Shown: one piece after another, positions 1 to 8,898 of the stretch
How the letters are laid out: each line of letters begins with the position of its first letter
Numbering within the stretch: position 1 is the first letter of the stretch
NCBI RefSeq assembly: GCF_042682915.1
Contig: NZ_JBHUIW010000011.1
Location: 62,001-126,000, forward strand
DNA from: Rhodoplanes azumiensis
Lineage (GTDB): Bacteria; Pseudomonadota; Alphaproteobacteria; Rhizobiales; Xanthobacteraceae
Reading direction: 5' to 3'
Length of the DNA: 64,000 nucleotides
The notes under the pieces: generated by a model
What the model was told of the DNA's origin: nothing
Seen by the model: only the letters and a program-made list of their open reading frames with translations
The model's database searches: none
Translations under genes and position numbers: made by a program

Positions 1-623
1 TCAGCTTCAGGCGGAGCGTCGGCACGCCGTTCGCCTCCGCGGCGAGCTCGTCGTCGCGGATCGCGGTGAAGCCGAGGCCGAGGCGCGACCGTTCGATCGC
101 GCGCGCCGTGGCGACCGCGATCACGGCGAGCGCCAGCATCACCAGCACCAGATAATCGATGTAGCTCAATCCCGGGATCGGCCCCGCCGCCGGCTTGATG
201 ATGTAGGCGCCGCGCGAACCGCCGACATAGTGCCAGTTGACGACGACGGTCTGTAGCACGACCGCGAGCGCGAGCGTCGCGATCGAGAAGAAGGCGCCGC
301 GCAGTCGCAGCGTCAGCCAGCCCATGGCGAGGCCGAGCATCCCGCACAGCATCGCCGCGACGATGACCAGCGCCGGCACGGGCAGCGGGAACGCCTTGTG
401 GAGGAACACCGACGTGTAGGCCCCGACCGCGAAGAACGCGGCCGATCCGAAGTTCACGTAGCCCATGTAGCCGCCGAGGATGTTCCATGCGGTGGCGAGC
501 ACGACGAACTGAAGAACCGTGTAGCCGGCGAACATCAGATAGTCGCTGCGCAAGGCGAGGGCGACGCCGTAGAGCGCCGCCGCGACCCCGATGCTGATCA
601 GGACGAAGAGCGAGTTACGCAAG
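1..623 (-). CDS. livM: Branched-chain amino acid-type ABC transporter permease LivM (partial)
   Basis: Inner-membrane permease of a HAAT (Liv-type) ABC importer. It pairs with the LivH-type permease just upstream on the same strand. The reading frame is open from 623 to the left edge, so the C-terminal part is missing. Visible family signatures are an N-terminal hydrophobic stretch, the NILGGYMGYVNFG segment, and AIRDDELAAEANGVPTLR near the edge, which is the conserved LivM loop before the last helices. The frame has a TGA overlapping the end of livH and no ATG or GTG after it. The first usable start is a TTG at 623, 35 bases after livH ends. Substrate cannot be read from the sequence; nearby genes suggest an aromatic or organic acid rather than leucine. 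Confidence 0.85.
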
Positions 624-658
624 GCCGGAACCGCAGCGTGGAAGGTGGAACGCCATGC

Positions 659-1531
659 TCACCGTCCGAACAGACCGGCGGGACGCACCGCGAGGGTGAT
701 CAGCAGGAGGCCGAAGGCGACGGCCGGGGCCCAGGACGGACCGTAGAACGTCGCGGTCAGGCTCTCGACGACGCCGAGCAGCATGGCGCCGATCAGCGTG
801 CCGGGCAGGCTGCCGAGCCCGCCGAGCACGCAGATGGCGAACACGCGCCCGATATACTCGCGGCCGATCGACGGCTCGATCGGCTGGATGACGATCAGGA
901 AGGCGCCGGCGAGTGCGCAGGTGGCGATCGACACGGCGAAGGCGATCCGGCGGATCCGCGTCGGATCGGCGCCCATCAGTTGCAGCGCCAGCGGATCCTG
1001 CGCCACCGCCGTCACGGCGCAGCCGACGAAGGTCTTGGTGAGGAGGAGCTGAAGCACCGCCAGCATGAGCAGCGACACCAGGCACGGCACCAGCATGCGC
1101 AGCGGGATCTGGACGAGGCCGAGGTCGAGCGAGCGGTCGACATAGGCGGCGTTGACGTAGCGGTAGTCGACGCCGAATCCCAGGATCAACGCCACCTCGG
1201 TGACGAACAGGAGGCCGAAGAAGAAGGCGAGGCCGCGCAGCGACTCCTGGCCGCGCGTCTCGAAGGACAGGAAGTAGATCTGATAGATCGCGGCGCCGAG
1301 CGCATAGAACAGCGGCAGCGCCAGCACCCCGACGACGATCGGATCGAGGCCGAAAGCCGCGTTTGCCATGTAGGCGACATAGGAGCCGAGAATGACGAAG
1401 GCCGGATGGGCGATGTTGACGATGTCGAGGATGCCGAACGAGATCGAGATGCCGACCGTCACGGCGGCATAGAAGCCGCCGAGCAGCAGGCCGGCGATCA
1501 GCGCATTGAGCACCAAATCGAGCTCGAGCAT
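659..1531 (-). CDS. livH: Branched-chain amino acid-type ABC transporter permease LivH
   Basis: Polytopic permease of about 290 residues, the usual LivH length. The N terminus (MLELDLVLNALIAGLLLG) leads into SISFGILDIVNIAHPAFVILGSY, the family signature. Near the C terminus are IGREYIGRVFAICVLGGLGSLPG and a GPSWAPAVAFGLLLI segment, both typical of LivH. The frame stays open to a GTG at 1576, but the ATG at 1531 gives a family-like N terminus and is preferred. It is followed directly by livM. The ATPases and binding protein must lie to the left of the window. The family imports branched-chain amino acids, amides, urea or aromatic acids; the substrate here is unknown. Confidence 0.88.
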   Translation of the reverse strand: MLELDLVLNALIAGLLLGGFYAAVTVGISISFGILDIVNIAHPAFVILGSYVAYMANAAFGLDPIVVGVLALPLFYALGAAIYQIYFLSFETRGQESLRGLAFFFGLLFVTEVALILGFGVDYRYVNAAYVDRSLDLGLVQIPLRMLVPCLVSLLMLAVLQLLLTKTFVGCAVTAVAQDPLALQLMGADPTRIRRIAFAVSIATCALAGAFLIVIQPIEPSIGREYIGRVFAICVLGGLGSLPGTLIGAMLLGVVESLTATFYGPSWAPAVAFGLLLITLAVRPAGLFGR

Positions 1532-1759
1532 TGCGGGGTCCGACGGCTCCGGCGCGGCGACGACAAACGGCGGCACGGCGCAGGCGCGCCGCGACCGAGA
1601 CGATGGTGCGATGTCGAGACGAAACGAACTGCGCGGCGCCGAAACGGCACCGGGCCTTCCTCTCCCCGACGGTTCCTCTCCGGCTCCGGCGTTCGTGCGC
1701 CGGACCTCGTTCTGTCGTCGTCAGTGTGCAGGACGGCGGGCCGCTTGGCTAGAGACTTT

Positions 1760-2266
1760 TCATGCAGAGTGGGCAGAGGTGGGCAGCCGGTCGTGTGTAG
1801 CTGTTCTGCGTGTCGATGCCGCCGCCTGTCGCCGCGCGCTCGCCGGAATCGGCAGCGGTGGATTGCTGCTCTGCAGCGTCTCGACGGTGAGGAACACCAT
1901 CTCGCCGTCGCCGATGTTCTCGAGATCGTGCACCTTGAACTCGCCCGGCCCGTAGGTCTCGTGCCGCGTCTCGCCCGGCTGGTAGGTGTATTCCACCGTG
2001 GTGCCGTCCATCAGATGCTGGCGGCCGCGGCTCGCCGTCACGGCGGTCCAGAAGTAGTCGAGGACGTGACGGTGGAAGCCGATGCGCTCGCCGGGCGCGA
2101 GGCGGATCATCCACACCCGCACCTTGTCGGTCTCCGAGACGAGCGTGTGGCCGACGCAGCCGTTCGGAGCTCTCGCCTCGCGCTCGAACTCCTGGCGGAT
2201 CTCCGCCGGCCAGGCCGAGGTGTCGACGGCGGCGGCGGCCTTGTCCAGCATGGTCATTGCATTCAT
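1760..2266 (-). CDS. Cupin-domain protein
   Basis: A 168-residue protein with one cupin barrel. Metal-ligand motif 1 is seen around residues 59-73 (GERIGFHRHVLDYFW, His65 and His67), and motif 2 around residues 106-118 (GPGEFKVHDLENI, His113). The C-terminal 35 residues are rich in Ala, Arg and Thr and look unstructured. It is transcribed divergently from the flavin monooxygenase at 2320, with 53 bases between the two starts, so the pair probably shares a control region. The function is not known. Single-domain cupins next to ring-modifying oxygenases often bind a metal or act on small carboxylated intermediates, but that is inference only. Confidence 0.72.
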   Translation of the reverse strand: MNAMTMLDKAAAAVDTSAWPAEIRQEFEREARAPNGCVGHTLVSETDKVRVWMIRLAPGERIGFHRHVLDYFWTAVTASRGRQHLMDGTTVEYTYQPGETRHETYGPGEFKVHDLENIGDGEMVFLTVETLQSSNPPLPIPASARRQAAASTRRTATHDRLPTSAHSA

Positions 2267-2319
2267 CGGGGGCCCTCCGGATGATGAACACGATATAACA
2301 ACGATGCCGGGAGGAGAAA

Positions 2320-3552
2320 GTGGGCGGTCCAGCGAACGGACGGGCGCGGCGCGCGATCGTGATCGGCGGCTCGATGAGCGGCCTGCTCGTCGGCCTTCTG
2401 CTGCGCCGGCGCGGCTGGGACGTCGACGTCCACGAGCGGGTCGCGACGGCGCTGTCGGGCCGCGGCGCCGGTATCGTGGCGCAGGACGATCTCGTCGCGC
2501 GCCTGCGGGCGCTCGGGCTCGACACGACCGCGCTCGGAGTCGAGATCACGACCCGTCAGATCCTGGAGCGCGACGGCAGCGTTTCCGACCAAATGGAGTG
2601 CCGGCAGACGCTGACCGCCTGGGAGCGGCTGTGGCGGCTTTTGCGCGACGCGTTCCCGGCCGCGCATTACCACAGCGGGCGTGGACTCGCCGGTATCGAG
2701 CAGTCCGCGACCGGTGTCCTGGCCCGGTTCGCCGACGGGAGCAGCGCGGCGGCCGACCTGCTGATCGGCGCCGACGGCATTCGGTCCACGGTGCGACATG
2801 CCTGCGACGCGTCGGTCGCCCCGCAATATGCCGGTTACGTCGCCTGGCGCAGTCTGCTCGCCGAGAGCGACGTCACGCCGGCCGCGCATGAGGCGCTGTT
2901 CGACAAGATGACGTTCTGCCTGCCGCCCGGGGAGCAGTTTCTGGGATATCCCGTGGCCGGGCCGGACGACGATCCGAGAGTGGGGCACCGGCGCTACAAC
3001 ATCGTCTGGTACCGCCCCGCCGACGCCACGGGCCGGCTGCGCGATCTGCTCACCGACGAGACCGGCACGACGCACGCGATATCGATTCCGCCGCCGCTGA
3101 TCCGCCGCGCCGCCATCGCCGGCCTGATGGCCGATGCGCGGCGCCTGCTCGCGCCGCAGCTCGCCGATCTCGCCGTTCTGATGGAGGAGCCGATCCTGCA
3201 GCCGATCTACGATCTCGAGGCCGGGCGGCTCGCCTTCGGCCGTGTCGCGATCGTCGGCGATGCGGCCTGCGTGGCGCGGCCGCATGTCGCGGCCGGGGTC
3301 GCCAAGGCGGCCGACGACGCGGCCGCGCTGGTCGATGCGGTCGCCGAGGCCGACGACGTGCCGGCGGCGATCCGCGCCTTCGAGGCGGAGCGGCTGCCGG
3401 TCAACCGCCGCATCGTCGAGCGAGCGCGGCATCTGGGCGCCTATCTGCAGGCGAACCGGTCGGCCGAGGAGCGGGTCCGCTCGCGCCGCCACGGCATCCC
3501 GCGCGCCGTGATGGCCGAGACCGCCGTGCTGGACTTCCTGCACGAAGCGTGA
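2320..3552 (+). CDS. Group A flavoprotein monooxygenase, 2,6-dihydroxypyridine 3-monooxygenase-like
   Basis: A 410-residue FAD-dependent aromatic-ring hydroxylase using NAD(P)H and O2. The sequence shows the Rossmann dinucleotide motif AIVIGGSMSG at residues 12-20, the DG motif LLIGADGIRSTVR near residue 150, and the GD motif VAIVGDAACVARPHVAAGVAKAADDAA near residue 312. The RPHVAAG-K-ADDAA form of the GD motif is typical of dihydroxypyridine monooxygenase relatives. The GTG start follows the strong ribosome site GGAGGAG by three bases. The substrate is probably a hydroxylated pyridine or other ring acid; the exact compound cannot be read. It is divergent from the cupin gene. Confidence 0.85.
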   Translation: MGGPANGRARRAIVIGGSMSGLLVGLLLRRRGWDVDVHERVATALSGRGAGIVAQDDLVARLRALGLDTTALGVEITTRQILERDGSVSDQMECRQTLTAWERLWRLLRDAFPAAHYHSGRGLAGIEQSATGVLARFADGSSAAADLLIGADGIRSTVRHACDASVAPQYAGYVAWRSLLAESDVTPAAHEALFDKMTFCLPPGEQFLGYPVAGPDDDPRVGHRRYNIVWYRPADATGRLRDLLTDETGTTHAISIPPPLIRRAAIAGLMADARRLLAPQLADLAVLMEEPILQPIYDLEAGRLAFGRVAIVGDAACVARPHVAAGVAKAADDAAALVDAVAEADDVPAAIRAFEAERLPVNRRIVERARHLGAYLQANRSAEERVRSRRHGIPRAVMAETAVLDFLHEA

Positions 3553-3567
3553 GGGAGGCGTTCTTCA

Positions 3568-3700
3568 CCTCTCCCCAGCGGGGAGAGGTCGGATCTCGCG
3601 CGACTGCGCGAGATCCGGGTGAGGGGGGCCGAGGTCACGATGATCTAACTGGCGTCGGCCCCCCCCCCTCACCCCAGTCCTCTCCGCGCCGGGGAGAGGG
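3568..3700. repeat. Composite palindromic intergenic repeat of Hyphomicrobiales type
   Basis: The gap between the monooxygenase and amidohydrolase genes (3553-3855) holds nested hairpins. CCTCTCCCC/GGGGAGAGG lies at 3568-3588 with a 3-base loop. GGATCTCGCGC/GCGCGAGATCC lies at 3591-3616 with a 4-base loop. A long-range pairing joins GGGTGAGGGGGGCCGA (3617-3632) with the C-run ending in CTCACCC (about 3656-3675). A second CCTCTCC/GGAGAGG hairpin closes the element at 3679-3699. Elements of this form are scattered through Hyphomicrobiales genomes. It may also end transcription of the convergent genes. Confidence 0.75.
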
Positions 3701-3855
3701 AGCCGCGCCGCATTCGCCGGATCGTCAGAGGATGCCCGCACCACCGTCCCTGTGAGGCCGCCCATGCGTCGCGAGATCTGTCCCCGAGCCAGCTCTTAGG
3801 GAGAGGGTGAAACCGGCGTCCGTGAGGTGGGCGCGCCACGCCCGATCCGATCAGA

Positions 3856-4920
3856 TCAGATCCCCAGCAGCCGCTTCGCCGTGCCGCCGCAGATCTTGGC
3901 GACCGTCGTGTCGTCGAGGCCGGCTGAGACGACGTGCTCGATCGGCTCGTACTCGGCCATGTCGTAGGGATAGTCGGTGCCGAGGATCACGTGGTCCGGC
4001 CCGAACACCTCGACGAGCGCGCGGAGCTGATGCGGCGTGAACACGACCGAGTCCACGTAGATCTTCTTCAGGTAGCTGGTCGGCGGGTTCGGCAGCGTGC
4101 CGTGCGTGTCGGCGCGTGCGCCCCAGGCGTGGTCGATGCGGCCCGAATAGGCGGCGAGATAACCGCCGCCGTGCACGGCGACGATCTTCAGGTTCGGGTG
4201 CCGCTCCAGCACCCCGTCGAAGATCAGGTAGTGCAGCGCCATCGTCGTCTCGAGGGGGTTGCCGATGACGTTGTTGAAGTAGAAGCGGGTGAGCCGGTCG
4301 CCCTCGGTGAAGCCGTTGGGATGCAGCAGCACCACGGCGCCGAGCTCCTCGGCCTTCCTCCAGAACGGCGCGAAGGCCGGATCCGACAGCTCCTTGCCGG
4401 CGACGTTGGTGAGGATCTGCACGCCCTTGTGCCCGAGCCTGCCCATGCAATGCTCGAGCTCCTTGGCGGCCTCCTCGCCGTTCGCGAGCGGCACGGTGCC
4501 GAACACCAGATAGTGGTCCGGATTCTTGGCGGCGTATTCGGAGAGCCCCTCGTTGACCATGCGGGACGCCGGTACGGCGATGTCGAGCGGCACCGTGTAG
4601 TAGCACTGCGGCGGCGGGCACATGATCACCTGCCGGTCGAGCCCCATGGCGTCGAGATCGGCGAGCCGCTCCGTCACGCCGGTCATCTGCGCGGTGCGCG
4701 CGGCGTCCTGCTTCTGGTTCAGCGCCTTGGTCTCGGGCGTCGAGAAATGCGCGAGCGGGATGGTCGACCAGTCGAGATGCGGCCTGGCGAGCTCCATCGC
4801 GCGCGGCACCGCGACGTGCGAGTGGATGTCAATCGTGATGCTTTGCGGGCGAACCTCGCGGCCGGGCCGCCCCTGCGGGCGTGCGGCGGTCGGACCATAA
4901 CGATTCCAGTCGTTCGCCAT
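3856..4920 (-). CDS. Amidohydrolase family protein (ACMSD-like decarboxylase/hydrolase)
   Basis: A TIM-barrel metal-dependent hydrolase of the amidohydrolase-2 family, 354 residues, related to 2-amino-3-carboxymuconate-6-semialdehyde decarboxylase. Metal ligands are visible as DIHSHV (His33, His35), a His in VLLHPNGF near residue 195, a His in AVHGGGY near residue 248, and the Asp of LGTDYPYD near residue 310. The ATG at 4920 has the ribosome site AGGAAGGAG. The frame runs open upstream to 5136, but that extension is Arg/Ser/Pro-rich and not family-like. Relatives decarboxylate or hydrolyse ring-derived acids, which fits the catabolic neighbours. Confidence 0.86.
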   Translation of the reverse strand: MANDWNRYGPTAARPQGRPGREVRPQSITIDIHSHVAVPRAMELARPHLDWSTIPLAHFSTPETKALNQKQDAARTAQMTGVTERLADLDAMGLDRQVIMCPPPQCYYTVPLDIAVPASRMVNEGLSEYAAKNPDHYLVFGTVPLANGEEAAKELEHCMGRLGHKGVQILTNVAGKELSDPAFAPFWRKAEELGAVVLLHPNGFTEGDRLTRFYFNNVIGNPLETTMALHYLIFDGVLERHPNLKIVAVHGGGYLAAYSGRIDHAWGARADTHGTLPNPPTSYLKKIYVDSVVFTPHQLRALVEVFGPDHVILGTDYPYDMAEYEPIEHVVSAGLDDTTVAKICGGTAKRLLGI

Positions 4921-5164
4921 GCGGCGACTCCTTCCTGCGTGCTGGCTGCGTCTCGAAGCGGGATGTCGAAAGCAGACAGGGCGGGGCGGAAGCTGCCCGA
5001 TGCGGGAAATGAGCCGTCGAGAACCGGGCTCGCCGAACCGCCTGCCGGGGCCGTCTCGCGCCGCGCCCCCGCCGTTGCGGCAGGTCGCACGACACGAAGG
5101 CCCGCGCTCTGTATAGAAGGCTTTTCCGCGGGTCACAATCCGCGTCGCGGCGGAGGCTGCGCGG

Positions 5165-5602
5165 CTACTCCACGCCCAACAGATCCACCTCGAACACCAG
5201 CGTCGCGTTCGGCGGGATCTTGGGCGGCGCGCCCGCGGGGCCGTAGCCGAGATCGGGCGGGATGACGAGCTTGCGCTTGCCGCCGACCTTCATGCCGGCG
5301 ACGCCCTGGTCCCAGCCCTTGATCACCTGGCCCGAGCCGAGCGCGAAGGTGAAAGGCGCGCGTCCGACCGAGGTGTCGAAGGTCGTGCCGTTGGTCAGCT
5401 TGCCGGTGTAGTTCACCCGCACGCGTCGGCCGGCCCGCGCCTCGGCGCCGGTGCCGACCTTCAGATCCTGGATCTCGAGCCCGGCCGCGGGCGCGCCGGC
5501 CGGTGCGGCGGTGGTCTCGGGCGACGGGCTGTCGAAGCCGCTGGCGCACGCGGCGAGCAGAAGACCGGCCCCGAGGACGAAACCGATGCGGATACGCGAC
5601 AT
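5165..5602 (-). CDS. FKBP-type peptidyl-prolyl cis-trans isomerase lipoprotein
   Basis: A 145-residue protein that speeds proline isomerisation in periplasmic proteins. The N-terminal signal ends in a lipobox (GLLLAAC, Cys19), so the mature protein is expected to be lipid-anchored. A Pro/Ala linker (20-45) leads to one FKBP domain (about 50-145), with VRVNYTGKLTNGTTFDTS, FTFALGSGQVIKGWDQG, KRKLVIPPDLGYG and the C-terminal LVFEVDLLGVE, all family hallmarks. Length and domain order match small FKBPs. The flanking catabolic genes have no obvious link to it. Confidence 0.92.
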   Translation of the reverse strand: MSRIRIGFVLGAGLLLAACASGFDSPSPETTAAPAGAPAAGLEIQDLKVGTGAEARAGRRVRVNYTGKLTNGTTFDTSVGRAPFTFALGSGQVIKGWDQGVAGMKVGGKRKLVIPPDLGYGPAGAPPKIPPNATLVFEVDLLGVE

Positions 5603-5732
5603 GACGAAACCTCCCCCGCCGCGACGGTGCGGCGTGCGGGCGCACGCTACACCGGACGGGCGGGACGGGGAAAGGAGTGCCGGAGCATGGCCGACGGCCC
5701 CTCTCCCCGCACCGCGGCGAGAGGGCTCCGAG

Positions 5733-7622
5733 CTACCGCGGCTTCACGCCGGCGTCGCGGGGGCGGACGCCCTCCACCGGGCTGGTCACGCCCGACACGG
5801 CGGGCTCGGCCGTCGTGTCGTCCCCTGACGCCGACGGGATGAACGGCACCAGCAGCCACGCCTCACGGCCGCCGCCGATGTGCAGCGTCGTGGTGCCGCC
5901 GAACACGTCGGCCGGGCGGTCGTCCGGGTCGTCGTGCAGGAACGGGCCGCAGCCGGTGAGCTCGTTCTTGAAGTTGGAGAGCCTGCCGCCGCTACCGCCC
6001 GGATACACGTAGTCCTTGCCGCGCACCGTGAGGGCGAGCCGGTGGCCGGCCGGCACCACGATCGAGGTCGGCCAAATCTCGATGTCGAGGGCCACGGCCT
6101 CGCCGGGCACGAGTGGCCGCTCCTCGTCGTGGGTGTGATAGGGGCGCCAGGGTGTGGACAGCTTTTCGTCGAGCTTGCGGTGCGAGGCGCGCAGCCAGCC
6201 CTGCGCCACCGGGGCGTGCGGATCGATGGCGCCCTGGAACGTCACCTCCTTCATGTCGGGCGAGAACACACGCACCACCAGGAACAGGTCGGCGTCCGGG
6301 GTGGAGGAGGAGACGACCAGCCGCGCCGCCATCGGCCCGGTGATCTCGGCCTCCTGCGGGAACGGCGCGGACAGGAACGTGACGCCGTCGCCGAGCGCCT
6401 CGAAGCGCACCTTCGTTTCCCGGCCGGCCGGCTCGCGGCCGAGCGTCAGGGCGGAGGGGTCGAGATGCAGCTTCGTCCACTTCGTGCGGGCGAGCGGCCA
6501 TTCGGATTCGCCGCGCGGCACGAACTTGTCGACGTGGCGTACCTGCAGATAGACGCGCGGCTGCTCGCGCCAGCCGTTGTCCTTGCCGTGCAGGAAGTGA
6601 TCGAAGAACCTCAGTTGCAACTCGCGGCCGTAGTCGGTGTAGAAATGCGTCCAGTGCTCGATGCCGTGCACCTCGAGCCACTTGTTCTCCGAGGCGGCGC
6701 GCATGAAGCCCTCGAAATTGCCGCGCGGATGCAGCGGCTGCCCGCCCCAATTGGCCGCCGAGAGCAGCGGCACCGTCACCTTGTCCCATGCGGCCGAGCG
6801 AGCCTTGTGCCAGTCGTCGTCGAGCGGATGGGCGGCGATGTCGGCGCCGAAGTCACGGCGGTTGCGGGCGAGTTCGGCGTCGCTCAGCTGCGCGACGCCG
6901 CATACCGGCTCGCCGGTGACGCGGCTCTTCGCGCCGCGCGCCCCGAGGCCGTACTGCACGGTCTTCACCTGCATGTCGTACCAGTTCTTGGCGAAGGTGC
7001 AGAGGATGCCGCCGTGATAACAAAGGTCGCGGTAGAAGTCGGCGAAGCCCTCCCAGATGCAGATGGCGGCGAGATGCGGCGGCTGCAGCCCGGCGACGTG
7101 CCACTGGTTGGTCGCGTAGTAGGAGATGCCGGAGAGGCCGATCTTGCCGTTCGACCACGGCTGCGCGGCGGCCCATTCGATGCAGTCGTGGAAATCCTTC
7201 GCCTCGCGCGGCGACCACGGATCGACGACGCCCTCCGAACAGCCGCAGCCGCGCGAATCGACTCGGACACAGACATAGTCGTGCGGCACCCACTTCTCGG
7301 GATCGACCACCTCCCAGCTCTGATAGAGATTCGACGAGCCGGCCGTGACGTCCGGGTGCATCTCCGCCATCCGGTTCCAGGCGCTCGGATAGCCCTCCTG
7401 GAAGGCGAGGCCCTTCGCATACGGGCCGTAGCTCATGATGACAGGGTAGCGGCCGGGCTTCACCGGCGCGAAGACATCGGCGCGCAGCACCACGCCGTCG
7501 TCCATGGTGATCGGCACGTTCCAGTCGATCCGCATCCCGTCGCGTGTGTCCGAGCGCGGAACGATCGCCGCGCCGGCCGAGGTCGTCGCGTTCCTCGCCG
7601 AGGTGTCGATCGTCAGGTTCAT
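5733..7622 (-). CDS. CocE/NonD family hydrolase (X-Pro dipeptidyl-peptidase S15 fold)
   Basis: A 629-residue alpha/beta hydrolase of the CocE/NonD family, which cleaves esters, acyl groups or peptides. The N-terminal hydrolase domain contains the nucleophile elbow IGLSGISYYAT (Ser near residue 163), and a later EHWTHFYTD segment that probably carries the catalytic His. The C-terminal third is the jelly-roll seen in this family, with DADLFLVVRVFSPD and VPAGHRLALTVRGKDY. The start at 7622 has the ribosome site AGGGAGAGA. The next gene upstream on the same strand, an oxidoreductase, ends at 7711, so the two probably share an operon. The substrate is unknown. Confidence 0.85.
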   Translation of the reverse strand: MNLTIDTSARNATTSAGAAIVPRSDTRDGMRIDWNVPITMDDGVVLRADVFAPVKPGRYPVIMSYGPYAKGLAFQEGYPSAWNRMAEMHPDVTAGSSNLYQSWEVVDPEKWVPHDYVCVRVDSRGCGCSEGVVDPWSPREAKDFHDCIEWAAAQPWSNGKIGLSGISYYATNQWHVAGLQPPHLAAICIWEGFADFYRDLCYHGGILCTFAKNWYDMQVKTVQYGLGARGAKSRVTGEPVCGVAQLSDAELARNRRDFGADIAAHPLDDDWHKARSAAWDKVTVPLLSAANWGGQPLHPRGNFEGFMRAASENKWLEVHGIEHWTHFYTDYGRELQLRFFDHFLHGKDNGWREQPRVYLQVRHVDKFVPRGESEWPLARTKWTKLHLDPSALTLGREPAGRETKVRFEALGDGVTFLSAPFPQEAEITGPMAARLVVSSSTPDADLFLVVRVFSPDMKEVTFQGAIDPHAPVAQGWLRASHRKLDEKLSTPWRPYHTHDEERPLVPGEAVALDIEIWPTSIVVPAGHRLALTVRGKDYVYPGGSGGRLSNFKNELTGCGPFLHDDPDDRPADVFGGTTTLHIGGGREAWLLVPFIPSASGDDTTAEPAVSGVTSPVEGVRPRDAGVKPR

Positions 7623-7710
7623 GGCGTCTCTCCCTGGTTGCTGGTCGCGGACACTTTCTTCACGAGGTCCGTCGACGTGGCTCCGAGCCCGGTGTTCGGC
7701 GCGCGCCCCG

Positions 7711-8655
7711 TCACGCCCTCCGCCGCGGGCCGGCGCCTTTGCGCCGTCCTTTCCCCGTGCCCTTGCGGCGCGTCACGCCGGCCATGCGCTCCAGCACCGT
7801 GCAGACGGCGCCGGTGTCCTGCAGGCCGAGCCCCATCGAGCGGGCGGCCGCGTAGACGGGGCCGGTCGCGCTGAAGGTCGGGGTCGGCACGCCGAGATCC
7901 TCGGCGAATGCGCCGATCACGTCCATGTCCTTGCGCCACACGTCGATCTTCATGGTCGGCGGCTCGTAACGATCGGCCACCATCATGGGCGCGCGCATCT
8001 CGAACATGCGCGACGTGCCGGCGCCGGCGCTGATCACCTCGAGCACCTGCTTCGGATCGAGCCCGGCCTTCATCCCGAGCACCATGGCCTCGGCGCTGGC
8101 GACGTTGTGGACCGCGACCAGCAGATTGGCGACGTACTTCATGCGGCTGCCGTTGCCGAAAACGCCGAGGTCGTAGACCACCCGCGAGAAGCCTTCCAGA
8201 ACGGGCCGCATCGCCTTGACGGCCTTGCTCTCGCCGGAGGCGAGCACCACCAGATCCTTGACCGCCGCCTGCGCGCCGGTGCCGCTCATCGGCGTGTCGA
8301 GCAGCGTGTGCCCGGCCTTCTTCAGCGCGGTCTCGGCCGCGATCTTGTCCGCCAGCGTGAACGTCGACGCCTCGGCGACGATCTTCGGCTCGAGCTTCGC
8401 CGCGACGATCTGATCGACCACGGCGTGCAGCGCCTTGGCGCTCGGCAGGCTGGTGATCACGAAGCGCGCCGCGGCCGCCGCGGCGGCGATGTCGGGCGCG
8501 ATCGTCACGCCGGCGCGGACCATCGCACGCCGGCGCGCCGGATCGATGTCGTAGCCGGTCACGCGAAAGCCCGCCTGGACGAGGTTCCTGGCGAACGCTC
8601 CCCCCATGATGCCGAGCCCGATGATGCCGACCGCGCCTTTGGATCGCGCCGCCAT
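7711..8655 (-). CDS. NAD(P)-dependent oxidoreductase, 3-hydroxyisobutyrate dehydrogenase-like
   Basis: A 314-residue beta-hydroxyacid dehydrogenase. The Rossmann motif GIIGLGIMGGAFARNLVQAG lies at residues 10-29. The substrate loop is PMSGTGAQAA, and the catalytic-Lys region is NGSRMKYVANLL near residue 172. The C-terminal helical domain includes MKAGLDPKQVLEVI. Relatives reduce or oxidise tartronate semialdehyde, 3-hydroxyisobutyrate or similar compounds. The last 20 residues are a run of Arg, Lys and Gly, which is unusual for the family and may be disordered. It lies upstream of the CocE-like gene and diverges from the GST gene at 8899. Confidence 0.85.
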   Translation of the reverse strand: MAARSKGAVGIIGLGIMGGAFARNLVQAGFRVTGYDIDPARRRAMVRAGVTIAPDIAAAAAAARFVITSLPSAKALHAVVDQIVAAKLEPKIVAEASTFTLADKIAAETALKKAGHTLLDTPMSGTGAQAAVKDLVVLASGESKAVKAMRPVLEGFSRVVYDLGVFGNGSRMKYVANLLVAVHNVASAEAMVLGMKAGLDPKQVLEVISAGAGTSRMFEMRAPMMVADRYEPPTMKIDVWRKDMDVIGAFAEDLGVPTPTFSATGPVYAAARSMGLGLQDTGAVCTVLERMAGVTRRKGTGKGRRKGAGPRRRA

Positions 8656-8814
8656 GGTTCTCTCCCCCGTGCCGGCCGGACGACCGCGTCGACGCCGGAT
8701 CTCGTTCTGTCTTGCCGTGACGCTAGCCGGTCGGGAGCGCGCGTTTCAAGAGAGCTGTCCATGCGTGCGACGATCGCCTATCCTGCCTGCCGCACAGGAC
8801 GGCGGCAGGTGTCG

Positions 8815-8825
8815 ATACTCTGTAT
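8815..8825. promoter_or_regulatory. ATAC-TCT-GTAT inverted repeat between divergent genes
   Basis: A perfect 4-bp inverted repeat with a 3-bp centre, lying in the 243-bp gap between the divergent oxidoreductase (start 8655) and GST (start 8899) genes. It is followed by an A-run. The form resembles operators of GntR-type regulators. No regulator gene is adjacent, so the assignment is tentative. Confidence 0.3.
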
Positions 8826-8898
8826 AAAAAAGCCGTGGGCGGCCGTGCGTGCGGCCCCGGGGCCGGCACCGCCGCGACGCCAGCTCAGGGAGCCCCCG

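Noticed and set aside
398..2284. A 628-codon open frame on the plus strand
   Set aside because: It runs antisense to livH and the cupin gene, and its translation is an Arg/Gly/Asp/Glu-rich mix without family features; it is a shadow of high-GC coding on the other strand.
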